64,000 bases of DNA, taken from the NCBI RefSeq assembly GCF_014356525.2, contig NC_052516.1, positions 29,123,973-29,187,972 of the forward strand, in the 5' to 3' direction. The translations under genes and the position numbers were made by a program. Of this stretch, positions 24,063 through 34,795 are shown one piece after another (the first letter of the stretch is position 1; the number at the start of each line of letters is the position of its first letter). The stretch comes from Nilaparvata lugens. Taxonomy: Eukaryota > Arthropoda > Insecta > Hemiptera > Delphacidae. The notes below the pieces were generated by a model, which saw only the letters and a list, made by a program, of their open reading frames with translations, searched no databases and had not been told where the DNA came from.

Positions 24063-24929
24063 AGTCACTGTGAGAAAGTACTAATACCAATATATCAATA
24101 TCAATAGAGTATTGTACAATCCATTGTCAAATCGATTGACATAATGCCATTATAAAGGCTGATTAATTTGTCGATTTCATTATTAGAACTTGTAATGGAG
24201 TACAAGAGCTTTAGTAAGATTTCACTTTTAACTGACATCATTTGTTTTACAGATAGCACTTATGTTATTCAGGAATAATGCTGCCAGTATAAAGCAAATC
24301 TCACGATAGTTTCCCAAAGAAAGTTTCAATACGGTTTTGTGATAGTGAAATTATCGGGAATCCCATCGTAAATTATTTCTCATCGTTAATTGATTTTCTT
24401 GACCTGATTCAGGCTTATGTCCCTTTCTAATTGTTGTCATTTTCAATTTCATTCACTCTCATTTTCAGATCGAAACTGAAATGATTGATTGGTTTGGCAT
24501 TATTCAAGAGTGATCTTATTTAATGATTAAATATTTAATGATCGATTGATTTATAATCGGGAATTTCTGATTGATCGAATCATGTGCGAGAATTCTACTG
24601 ATTGTAGGTACTTTCATGTTTATACTTGATAATATTGGTTATTTTCGCAAGGGCTACTCGCATTTATGTAAAAAATTAAAAATCAAAGTACACTATTTTC
24701 AACTTTATTTTATTAAGCACGACATCTTCCGACATAATGACATTTTCAAGTGTGATATGTCGTCTAAACATGTCGTGAGTAATAATATGAAATTGAAAAA
24801 AGGTATTCTGATTTTTTAATTTTTAAATTACTTTATAATATTAGACTTACTGAAAATTATAATTCAAGTATTTAATGTACTGTAGCCTCCAAAAACTATT
24901 GGTACCTATTATATGCCTGAATGAATTAA

Positions 24930-25118
24930 GCTGCGTTTACACCAAAGTTATTAACAAAATATGTTAATAACTTAATCCTTATAGATTCTATTAGATCGTA
25001 AATAACTTATTATACACATGATGAACATATGTGTTTGTCAAGTTCCGTTCAATCTAATAGAATCTATAAGGATTAAGTTATTAACATTTTTTTATAACTT
25101 TCGTTTAAACCCAGCTTA
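24930..25118. mobile_element. foldback element M, uninterrupted copy
   Basis: Ends AAGCTGCGTTTACACC and TTTAAACCCAGCTT; inner arms TTAATCCTTATAGATTCTAT and ATAGAATCTATAAGGATTAA. It serves as the empty-site reference for the SINE insertion at 15760-15920. Confidence 0.85.
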
Positions 25119-25359
25119 AATTAAGGAAAAGATGTCATAAGACAGCAACAACTGAACTGAACAACTTTGAAATATTTTAGAATTTTGAAGCAATTCAAGT
25201 TTCTCTTTGTGGATTTGTTAGCAAATACTGTGTGATTTCTGGTCAGACACACCCCATCCTTAATTATTGGAGTTCAATAATTTAAGACATGCTAAGGCGC
25301 CATACTTGTCTGAGAATCTCTGACCTGGGGCTCTCATATTTTTGTTTTTTATCAGTTTA

Positions 25360-25488
25360 CCTTTCTCTCTCTCCCTTCTCTCACTCTTTCTTCCTCACAC
25401 TCTCTCACACCCTTTTTCTCTCTCTCTTCCTCACATTCACTCTCACCCTTTATCTCTCATTCGTATCTCTCAGTTCTCCCTCTCTCAC

Positions 25489-25520
<32 letters not shown>

Positions 25521-25521
25521 A
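25360..25521. repeat. (CT)n-rich tract
   Basis: Imperfect CTCTCT/CACTCT sequence ending in a pure (TC)n run. The Ser/Leu-rich open frames through it are low complexity. Confidence 0.95.
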
Positions 25522-25834
25522 ATAACTCTGTCTTCTATTAGTGGTGCGGTGTTTTCTTAATGAAACAGGTTTGAGGAACCGCGCCTACAAAATGAATTTA
25601 CGTTTGAATAGAACCAATTAAAGAATCTTGAAAAATAAAATAGAAACGACGCTTTAAAAATTGACCATAGTAAATGCTGGTAACAGAGTTGATTCATCCG
25701 TGGAAAATAATTAATAATCAAATAACCAGGGAATGATCGCAAATTATCAGCTTATTTCTGTGTAGCGGTAAAGGAGATTCATATTGTATAGAACACTTTT
25801 TGAGATGTCACAAAGTACTTAATTGAATGAAGTT

Positions 25835-25990
25835 GTTATTTATTATTATTATTATTTTATTGCTTCAATGATACAAAATTATTATGTAAAATAATTTGGG
25901 GAGGATCAACAGGCACAGCCCAAAACTGTTCCTCCCCCGAATATTGATTCATTAAAATAGTCCAGAAAATAGGTTATGTTTCCTCCACTT
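25835..25990 (-). repeat. repeat family G, minus copy
   Basis: ATT-rich tail followed by TTGGGGAGGATCAACAGGCA and GCCCAAAACTGTTCCTCC. The family (also 14764-14850, 19850-19945, 28560-28690 and 55010-55150) has a small hairpin around GGAACAGTTTTGGGC...GCCTGTTGTTCC and an AATAAATA-type tail, so it looks like a SINE. Confidence 0.6.
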
Positions 25991-26480
25991 TATAAACGTT
26001 TGCCTGATTTTCTCACCAAACACTTGAAACAATAAATTTTGAATTTAGAAAGATTAAGATCCAAATTAATAACAAAATTCTTAAGTATGTAACGATCATT
26101 CTCTGCATTTCAGTAACATTTTTATTGCATAAATCATGTTTGAACTGTGACAAAGTACTTAATTCAATGAAGTACATAATGAATTCATGATTGATAATGG
26201 TTAATTATCCGGATTATAATATTTTAATAAATAAGCGTGTCGGCGTATTAGCCATCTAGAGTAGTAGTCGGCCATATTGAATTTATCAATGTAAAAACAG
26301 TAATCATTTTTGGAACACATCACGTCTACAGTTTATATTGGATCTTCTTGAAAATATCTTATTAGATGAAGTATTTTATGTAGCAGAGAAATGGCTTTCA
26401 CAAATTTCAAATATTTAGAAAGAAGTAGTTTTTTTCTTCAAATATATTGAATTATTTCAATTACTTCAATATTAAGAAAC

Positions 26481-26707
26481 GAAGTAATAAGAACCGAACT
26501 GAATGTAGAGTCGTTATTGCAAATATTGAAGAAAAGTAGGGAAGACTGGTCCAGTCATCTACTTCGTATGCCAGCAAATAGACTTCCAATTCAAGCTTGG
26601 CACTACAAACCCGATGGGAGAAGAGGCGTCGGACGACCGATGAAGAAATGGATGCCGGAACAGGCCAACAGAGCCTAATCCTTGAATGACGATGATGATG
26701 ATGATGA
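26481..26707 (+). pseudogene. LINE ORF C-terminal fragment (RTE-like) with (GAT)n tail
   Basis: An open stretch of 65 codons ends at TAA 26676. It contains LLRMPANRLPIQAWHYKPDG followed by RRGVGRPMKKWMPEQ, the C-terminal signature of LINE polyproteins (R-M-P-x-N-R-L-P ... G-R-R-x-x-G-R-P-x-x-x-W). Immediately downstream a (GAT)n run ends the copy, the usual 3' tail type of RTE-clade LINEs. It is strongly 5'-truncated and non-functional. A second, shorter trace (PLGGRIGRPRN, then CTAATCCTTGAAGTG) is at 50515-50590. Confidence 0.7.
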
Positions 26708-27109
26708 CTTCAATATTATCGAATTATTGATTTTGAAATATTGAAAAGCAATTGGCCTGAGTAATCAAATTTATTGTTTGTAGAGTACAGTGTATGTAGT
26801 TGTACTTTCAAAATTATTTGTTAAAAGTAATAGAGCTATTATCATGTGGATTGCTCTCAATGTATCATATTATCTCTGTTTCATTCTAGTATGGATGTAT
26901 GAATGGGGCAGCATGGCATCCTAAGGACTATACCTCTATTCTCAACAACCTCGAAACCCTTTTTCAAACTTTCCTATTTTCTCTTTCTCACTCTCTTTTG
27001 CTCTCACTCTGCCCTCTCTGCCTCCTAATGACCTTCACAAGGTCGTTGGAAAGGCCTGGGAGAGAGAGGTTATTAACTGGGAGTTGAAAAAGAGTAAAAA
27101 TCCAGTCTT

Positions 27110-27112
<3 letters not shown>

Positions 27113-27152
<40 letters not shown>

Positions 27153-27176
27153 ACACACACACACACACACACAAAC
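27113..27176. repeat. (CA)n microsatellite
   Basis: CA dinucleotide run with one CC interruption. Confidence 0.95.
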
Positions 27177-27239
27177 ACATGTACCGATACCGCATTTTTT
27201 CTACGACCAGCCCACGTGAAACAAAGTGGATTTGGAAGA

Positions 27240-27960
27240 GAACGAAAGAGAATGTGATGAAGAAGAAGAGAGAATGAGGAGAAGAAGAAGAGAACTGGAG
27301 AAGAAGAAAAAGAGGAAGAGAGAAGGAGATGAGGCTAGATACAAGAGAAGAAAGAGAAGAAGAAGAAGAAGATAGAGTAGGAGAAGAAGAAAAGAAACAA
27401 GAGGGGAGAAGGAGGAGGAGGAGAAGAAGAAGAGACGAGAGAAAGAGAAGAAAGAGCTTTAAAAAAAAGTTGAATTCTTTGGTTAAGACAAAAAATGAAA
27501 CAAATTAGGTGATAATAATGTGAAAAGCAGGATATGAGGGAGAAAGAATAGGAAAACTAGATCAACAGTAAAAATATAAAGGAGATGTAGAGGAGGAGAA
27601 TAAACTACCGAAGGATGAAAAGAGAATTTGAAAATGAAGGAGAATGGATCAAGAGGTAAATAATGCAAAAAAAGGCGAATGGATTTGAAGAACAAGCGGG
27701 GGAGAACAAGAGATGTCGACGTATAAAAATATAAGTAGAAAGTGATGGAAAGGAAGAATAATTTTAGTACAAGGAAACAGAAGGAGAAATAGCCAAGAAA
27801 CAAGAGAGTGGTGTTGTTGCGAAATAGTTGAAACAAAGTTTGAGTCAAGAAAGGAATTGATGGAGAGAAGAAGGAAGAATTGAAAGGATGAGAAGGAAAA
27901 CGACTTCATGAAGAACAGAAGGAAAGGAAGTAAGGCTGAGTAGAGAAAGGTGTAGAAAAA
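27240..27960. repeat. purine-rich GAA/GAGA tract
   Basis: 27240-27470 is dense GAAGAAGA/GGAG. 27480-27960 is a milder purine-rich continuation. The long minus-strand open frames here (27483-27909) are Phe/Leu/Ser-rich because of this bias and are not genes. Confidence 0.85.
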
Positions 27961-28241
27961 GTGGGAAGTAACATTTTTTGGCCCTTCAGTTGGGGTTCGT
28001 CCCTCTGATTAATCTACTGTTGTGTAGGGATTTTTTAGAAGTTCTATCATTTTTTAATCACAGTTTTACCTGCCAGGAATCCTACCCTCGACCGGAAGTC
28101 GTGCTCTTTCTTGAAAACAATCCCTGAAACAATTTGCTTCCAAAATATTTTGCTCAAGGCATCTGTGGGAAGAATCTCAACAATCTCTATGTAACAGGCC
28201 TGTGAAGAAAATACTTTTCGAATGTTAAATTTTCAATATAT

Positions 28242-28400
28242 GAGGCCTGGTTGCACAAAAGCCTGTTAAATTTTAATCATGATCAAATTCTACGAGAACC
28301 AACCAGAGAAGGTTTTCTTGAGAAGAAGGTTTCTCTGATTGGTTCTTGTGACATTTGATTGGAATTAGAAGTTAATAGACGTTTGTGAAACCGGGTGTCA
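28242..28400. repeat. foldback element N
   Basis: The arms CCTGGTTGCACAAAAGCC and the diverged right end GTTTGTGAAACCGGG, with inner arms GAGAACCAACCAGAGAAG and CTTCT..CTGATTGGTTCT, pair. 28560-28690 downstream is a family G copy (TTTGGGAACAGAATAGTTTT). Confidence 0.7.
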
Positions 28401-28689
28401 GACTTCAATGTATGATTCTTCTTTATAATGAAAAAATCTATCTAGTATGTCAAGTTTTATTCAAAACTCAATGATAATCATTATAAATTCAAAATTTCTA
28501 GCTCATATATATTTTTGGACAGGAATTGAACTTTAACTTTCCACAGAAGAACATTACCTATTTTTTTCAAACATGTTACTATTTATCAAAATTTGGGAAC
28601 AGAATAGTTTTGGGCTATGCCTGTTGTTCTATCCCGATCATATTTATATGATCAGTATTTGTATTAACAAATAAATAAGTATCAATTCC

Positions 28690-29595
28690 AATCTTTATTC
28701 ACTTATTCTGTAGATTGTAGAAGATATGTTATTTTCAAATTATGTTATTTGAATTTTTTTACTCTTCTTCATTGCGAAAGATTGGAAGAATAAACTGGAT
28801 TTTTGTTTATTTTTCTCTTTCAATTGTTACAATCTAGAAATCCATAAAGACACTAACTATCATTATAACTACAGTATTATCAAATGCTCAAGTTTCCTAG
28901 AGGTTCTATTAGTAGTTTAGAAATTGATCAGAATTACCACAGAACATAACAGTCGGAATTTGTTTTTATATTATCAATTCAATCAGGAGTTTCTGTTCTA
29001 ATAAAAATGAAAATTATCATATACAATTGAGAAACAACTGGCAAAATCAGTTCAATAAATTTTTGCTCCCGAATTTTTATGAGCAGTCTAAATTAACAGT
29101 TTTCAGTCCTCAAATTTAGTAGTTATTATGTTCAAATTTAATTCAATTTGGTCATAGTATTTCCACTTATGAGCAATAAGAAATTGAAGATTTTTCTCGC
29201 CGAAAATGTTTGATGAAAACCTTGAAAAATTTATCCAGAATCGATGCGAATTGATTGCTGAACGGACAACGCGATGTCAATTAATTTTTCTTGCACTTCA
29301 TGATTAAATTTGAACTTATCACTTTTAATTTTCAATATGCAAATGTTCATGTCAGTAGGGTCGAAACCCAGGGCCGTATAGATACTATAAACTATTAATT
29401 GAGCCTAGTTTCGATTCTTCTACTATAAACTATTAATTGAGCCTAGATTGGATTTCTAGGCAACAAATTGAATTCTAGTACTAGAATGCCTCTTATTGGT
29501 TCGTGGCTACATCGTTTATAAATACGACCCTTAAATTATATTGTTGTTGAAAACACCAACAAATTTCCAAGTAGCTCGTCAAGTATGTCCGGTAG
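28690..29595. other. intronic stretch with a short tandem duplication
   Basis: AT-rich, no gene. 29385-29446 holds a 36-bp tandem duplication (ACTATAAACTATTAATTGAG CCTAG twice). Confidence 0.45.
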
Positions 29596-29597
29596 TT

Positions 29598-29680
29598 ACT
29601 CTTCTCCTCCTCCTCCTTCTCCTCCTCCTCCTTCTCCTCCTCCTCCTTCTCCTCCTCCTCCTCCTCCTCTTCCTCCTCAT
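29598..29680. repeat. (CTCCTCCTT)n tract
   Basis: Pyrimidine-only nonamer-like repetition of CTCCTCCTCCTT. Confidence 0.95.
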
Positions 29681-29979
29681 TAAAGAAATACAGTAGCAGT
29701 GTCTATTGCGTGGCTCCATCCAATAAAAAAATGCATAAATACAAAAAATAAAAACCCAGCAATACAGTAGCAGCAGTCAAAGTGCTTACTGCTCCAGGGC
29801 ATTTTCAAAAGCTTAGCTAAGGTCCTGTTTACTGGTCTCAAAGAAGTAACCGATACTTATAAGAAACAGAGTGAAAAAAAAACATGAAAACAAGAGAGGT
29901 GTGTTGTGGTTTCTCTGGGGAAAAAATTCAAAAAAAGAAAGAAAGGAAATAATCTGGCAGGTGATTGTTGGAGTGGAAG

Positions 29980-30055
29980 TGGTGAAGAAGAAGAAGAAGA
30001 AGTAGAAGAAGAAGAAGAAGAAGAGTGGAAAAGAAACAGGATGAGAGGCAGAGGG
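29980..30055. repeat. (GAA)n tract of the purine-rich family
   Basis: GAA runs followed by GAGTGGAAAAGAAACAGGAT, the same flank as at 5340-5365, so it belongs to a dispersed repeat. Confidence 0.85.
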
Positions 30056-30636
30056 CAGTGATGTAGCCGGATTCTTGAAGTTGTAGACATTCTTTCGATT
30101 TTTTGTCCAATTCCATCTGTTCTTTTTTCTATCTTCTTAATTAAGAATTCCTGTGATGGCGCCGGCTTGTTCTGTCGATATCGAGGTGCATCGCACCACC
30201 ATCAATATAGACTGAATACAGCATGAAACAGAGCGAGCAATTGAGAATTTTCACACAGATTTTTTTGTTACTATTGGCATTTGGCATAGATAGCATGTTA
30301 TTTTGTGCTATTTTCTCTTTGCTTTTAGAAATAATTAGTGGTGTTTCATTTTAGTACAGGATGCTCACTCTATTGTACCGTTCTTTAAAGTTTGGCTGTA
30401 CTGTAGATATAATAATCATAGAGCATAGTGTGCTATCTTTTCTCCATGATATAATATACATATTCCAATATTCTTTGTATATTCCTTTACAAAATCAATC
30501 TCTAATTTAATAAATAATAAATAAATAAAGGCTTTTATTGAACGTAATTCATTACAATTTTGAAAATAAACAAGTAAATTTTAATACATCTTTATTGTCA
30601 GCGTTTTCTCATGGTCAGGAGGTGCAATCACCAATT

Positions 30637-30740
30637 TATTATTATTATTTATTTATTGTGCAAGATTCTATAATCATAGGTAGCACCTGATTAATTTCAG
30701 GACCTGTGACGTGACCTACCTACTAATTCCAGGCATATTC
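30637..30740 (-). mobile_element. SINE fragment
   Basis: (ATT)n-rich left edge, then CCTGATTAATTTCAGGACCT and GACGTGACCTACC, matching the body of the SINE at 15760-15920 (CTGATCAATTTCAGGGCC, GACATGACCTAAC). Confidence 0.55.
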
Positions 30741-30780
30741 TTGTATATATTACTTAATCATCAGTGGAAATTACAGAAAA

Positions 30781-30890
30781 AGGCCGGTTGCACAAAAGTC
30801 TGTTGAATTCAAACTGAGATCAAGTGCTAATTTAATAAGTTTCCCTCTTCTCTGATTGGTTCTCATGGCTGTTAATCGTCAATTAATCAC
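30781..30890. repeat. foldback element N, decayed copy
   Basis: Starts GGCCGGTTGCACAAAAG and contains CTTCTCTGATTGGTTCTC. The right terminus is lost. Confidence 0.6.
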
Positions 30891-31972
30891 TGTTAAAACT
30901 TAAAAAACTTTAATTCAATCGGAATGTTGAATGTGTTTGTGTTTGGAGTGTAAAACCATAGGCCAAAGTATGTAGAATACAAGGTATTCTAGGTACATTG
31001 CCATAGGCTATAGATTCTACTTGACACACCCAGATCTAACGTCATGAATTACGTTATTGAATTCATCAACGTAACTTTAATAATTTATAGTACCTATAAA
31101 ACAACCTATGACTAATCATCACAGAAATAACGTAACTCGTAACAACGTAACGGAAATCGTAGCCTCAATAAAATAGATTTTCTTTTGAATTTTTCGATGA
31201 CGTTTCGTATTGAATGACTTTTCCGAGTCATATCTTGATTGATAATTACGATTGATCGAATTACGTCAGGAAAACTCGTAAGAATTCGATTAATCTATTT
31301 TTATTTCATGCTATAAAGAGTTTTCATGGCGCTTTTACAAGAGTAATAAACTAGGAAGTGGAAGTGTGAAATGATTTTCATCAATCTTCCAATTTAGTTT
31401 CAATTAAGATAGAACGAAATTGAGCTCATATAATTGTGAAAATATGAAAATATCAAGTAGAGGGGATATTATTTCATCTGCAATTGATCAACAATAATTT
31501 ATAATTCAATCAATAATAAACATGAAATGATTACTTTTCTCAGACTATCAGAAAGTGTTCCAGAGGATTGTAACAATCGTTCAATATTAGTTAATGAAAA
31601 ATTGATTTGTATCAATTAAACATTATTTCTATATATATGTAAAGGAACATGAACTTGATAAGACTATATACTGTAGTTGTATTATGATTATGGCCTTTGT
31701 ATTAGAAATTAAATATTTATCTTATTATGTTGCGAATCAATCATATAATAAAAAATGCAATCTCTACTTGTTGAAAATAACAAGTTTCAAGTTTTCCAGT
31801 TGTCAATTGATTTTTCACCATCAGCTTTATTTTACAGTTTTACGTAGTTCTGCACTAATCGTAACTATTTATAAATTGAAAATCAAATAGGACATAATAG
31901 AAATGATAATATTGAAATCAAATAGGATGAAAAAATAGAAACCGACAATGCAACTTGAAATATTTTACCAAT

Positions 31973-32106
31973 GTTTCAGATTTAAATTTTTCAAGTTAAT
32001 ATTTAGTAATAATTACTAAAATTTATCATTATACCATCTATTACCAATTATTTACCATTTATTTCTCAGTTTACTAACAACAACTTGAAAAATTTAAATC
32101 TGAAAC
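31973..32106. repeat. inverted repeat, 25-bp arms, upstream of the alternative promoter
   Basis: The left arm GTTTCAGATTTAAATTTTTC AAGTT and its exact complement AACTTGAAAAATTTAAATCT GAAAC enclose about 85 AT-rich bases. It ends about 120 bp before the CRE of the exon 1b promoter. Confidence 0.85.
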
Positions 32107-32223
32107 TAATCTTTTATTGCACCTCAAATTCATGCTGTCTTTAGCGGTGGGACGATTGCAGGTCTCTCCTTCGACCTCTCATGAATGGAACGAAGCGTAC
32201 GTTGATTATCCTCTCAGGTAGAG

Positions 32224-32350
32224 TGACGTCACAACTCGTCAGCCAATCACAGGCGAGCATTCCGACTCGTCTGGTTCATTCACTAAAGCCAAGCTCACGT
32301 TCTTCAGATGTTGTGAGTTATAAAATATAATCCCCCGGTTTGTCTTCAGT
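32224..32350 (+). promoter_or_regulatory. Tgi: core promoter of Tgi exon 1b (CRE, CCAAT, TATA, Inr)
   Basis: In order: a perfect CRE TGACGTCA (32224-32231), a CCAAT box in AGCCAATCAC (32243-32247), a TATA box TATAAAA (32319-32325) and an arthropod initiator TCAGT (32346-32350). If the A at 32348 is +1, the TATA box starts at -29, the canonical spacing. The surrounding 200 bp are clearly richer in CpG and GC than the neighbouring intron. The CRE suggests response to CREB/ATF-type bZIP factors (inference). Confidence 0.65.
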
Positions 32351-32913
32351 GCAGTTAGATGGGCTGAAGCCGCTCTGTTGTTTAGTTCTCAAAGGTTTAT
32401 AAATTTCCTCCCAATTGTTCACTTCTTCTAATGTAATTAATTTGACAACGTTTAGTAGTTACTTTATCATTGACAGTAAATCACTTCAAATTGATTTATA
32501 ATCTTCCCTCAGTAATTGAGTGATTAAATTCAGTGTTCTTGGAGTGAAGTTGAAACTTTGTTTGACCACAAGGGACTCCTCAGTGATCCGTCCCATCTGT
32601 TCCTAGAGATCTTTGGCATTTTCGAATCGACTCCGTGGTTTTTTCCTCGTGGAACTCTAGTCACAAAAGTTTGGGAAAAATTTTTTGTACTGAAATAATG
32701 TTATGCTTTTGAAATTCATCTACATTTTTCCAATTTTTGAAGTGAAAATAGACCTACTACTATTTTGGAACTACTGGAGACTTAATTATAATTGGGTGGT
32801 AGTTGAAAATAACAATTCATCGAGTTAAACCACAGTTCGACAAACAATGGTACAAGCAAGCTGTGTAATAATGACTTCATCCCCCAATACCAGATTATGG
32901 AGGCCGTGGAATG
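32348..32913 (+). CDS. Tgi: Tgi alternative first exon 1b (coding part 32847-32913)
   Basis: Predicted transcript start at 32348. The 5'UTR of about 500 nt has at least two tiny upstream frames (ATGGGCTGA at 32358 and a 4-codon frame near 32699). The coding start is the ATG at 32847 in the strong insect context CAAACAATGG, giving MVQASCVIMTSSPNTRLWRP WN. The donor GTATGT follows at 32914, leaving one base, the same phase as exon 1a, so it would join exon 2 in frame with a GAT codon. The peptide has no PPxY, so this isoform would carry two PPxY motifs instead of three and be 264 residues. I recognise no homologue of the 22 residues; evidence is phase, promoter and start context. Confidence 0.6.
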
Positions 32914-33002
32914 GTATGTTTAAAAGTTATTCTAAATATATTTTCTTTTGAATTGATCAAAATTTTAAAATTTCGACGGAGTCACTGTCGACGTTGTAGA
33001 AT

Positions 33003-33086
33003 CGTTCCATAATGAAATAGAAACACACACATATAAAATCCGTAGAATTTGACAAATATATGTGTGTTTTTATTTCATTATGATCA
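33003..33086. repeat. short hairpin repeat
   Basis: CATAATGAAATAGAAACACACACATAT-type left arm pairs with ATATATGTGTGTTTTTATTT CATTATG on the right. Non-coding. Confidence 0.75.
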
Positions 33087-33384
33087 AAAATTTTTCGAGA
33101 CGCAATCATCAATTATTTGCATGTGTTCATAAACCGCACTATCGAATTGTAGGCAGGTTTTCTGTAGTAAGATTTACTTGAAACTGTCTGCATTTCGTAT
33201 ATACTTTCCATATCAAGTCAATGCTTCCCCATTAAACTAATACTGATGAAACTCACTCACTGTAGTTTCTAGCTTTTAGTTTTTTCAGACGTAATATTGG
33301 TTTTATTAGAACCGATTTCATTTTTAAATTATATTTTTTCTTGTGATATCATGAATATTGTTTCTATGTTTTGTGTTGTTGTTC

Positions 33385-33530
33385 ATTGTCGGTTTTGGGT
33401 TTAGAGAGGGCCGACTGCGCTCTAACTTTGCCCTCCTTTAGGCATAAATAAATTGATTGATACAAGGATAGATGTGTGAATAGATAATAAAATCAAATAA
33501 AGACAGTCATTCAATTCAAGTCTGTCAAAA
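33385..33530 (+). repeat. repeat family R, 3' end
   Basis: GAGAGGGCCGACTGCGCTCT AACTTTGCCCTCC, then AAATAAATTGATTGA and AAATAAAGACAGTCATTCAA. Shared with 45940-46010 and, reversed, 17525-17625. Probably the 3' terminus of a non-LTR element. Confidence 0.6.
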
Positions 33531-34059
33531 ACTATCCAAAATAGTTTGTTTGCGATTGCTTGCGCTCTAAATATAACAATGTGTATCTTTTAATCAACAG
33601 CAAACGTTTATTCATATAATTTTCCAATTTAATTAGTATAATTGATCTCGAATCAATAATTAAGTACTCCAATTAATATCACATCAATGTGACTACATCT
33701 GTATTGAGTTGATCTTACGTGAAGTAGATTTATTCTGGGGTAAGATTTATTTAGTAATGATTAAGTTTTAGTAGAGAAACGTTTAATTTAGAGAGTAGCA
33801 TTTTTTATTTAATTTTAGCGTTGTCAGTTCCTTACATTGGAAGGTTTACTCTGTTGATTAAAACGTTCCAGGTTATGCTTGAAACTTGAAATCATTAGAA
33901 TTGAAATACAACTTGATTGAAAACCATTAGTTTTATTTTGTGATTGATGAAAGCAATGGGTCAATAAATTATTTCAGAATATATAGAGGGAACTCTTATT
34001 CACTGAAATCAATACATTTTTAAATAAATCTTTTATTATGAAATGTTTGGACACTTCCA

Positions 34060-34795
34060 ATGATATTCAATTCAATTCTTTTTATTTGCCATCAATACAA
34101 TTTACAATAAATTATTCAAGAAATTCATAGAAATAAAAATAAAACATAGCTTACAATCAAAACAAAAATTATAAATTAAATATATTTAAATCAAAATCTA
34201 TTCATTAAGGCAACAACCCAGCAAGGAAAATCCTGTCCGCTGGGCGTGAGCATCAGTTCAATATTATTATATCAAATATTATTTTATTATTATAAATAAA
34301 AATAAATATGGCAAAATTTTAGAATCACGTAAGTAAACAAAAAAAATAAGGTTGAAAAAATGTATATTATAAAATATTATCGAGAGTAAAGAAAAATGTC
34401 TCAATTATCCATTTATTTATCTGTGCCCCATGTCTATCCTCAGTTAAAAATTGCATACCATTTGGGATTAAATTAATTAATTTTGTGCTTAAATAATTTA
34501 ATTGTCGACGTAATATTGTTAGGTTAGTGTGATTTATGTTGAATAAATTATGAAAATTCAACCTGAGATTATATGTGGCTAGATTATTCCTTATTGTAAA
34601 TTTATCTTTATTTTTTCTTATGTAGTAGAGAATTTTTTTAATATATAGTTGGTGTATGGTCATTACCTCGAATTCATCAAATGTGTCCCTGCTTGGATGA
34701 ATTCTTGGTCTATTCAGAATAGTCTTTATTATCATTTTTTGAATGAAAAAAATCCTATTTATTATGTGATCATAAGTTCCCCCCCATACTCATAT
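34060..34795 (-). pseudogene. CR1/Jockey-type LINE 3' end (RT C-terminal fragment)
   Basis: On the minus strand an open stretch ending at 34367 encodes NRPRIHPSRDTFDEFEVMTI, then HQLYIKKILYYI and a His/Asn/Leu-rich tail, the C-terminal region of CR1/L2/Jockey-type ORF2. Upstream, across a G7 run (34779-34785) that shifts the frame, it reads WGGTYDHIINRIFFIQKMI, the usual WGG..Y...I..I..IQK motif of the family. The 3'UTR continues to 34060 and ends in an AATTGAATTGAAT-type tail. The copy is 5'-truncated and broken, so a dead retrotransposon. Confidence 0.75.
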
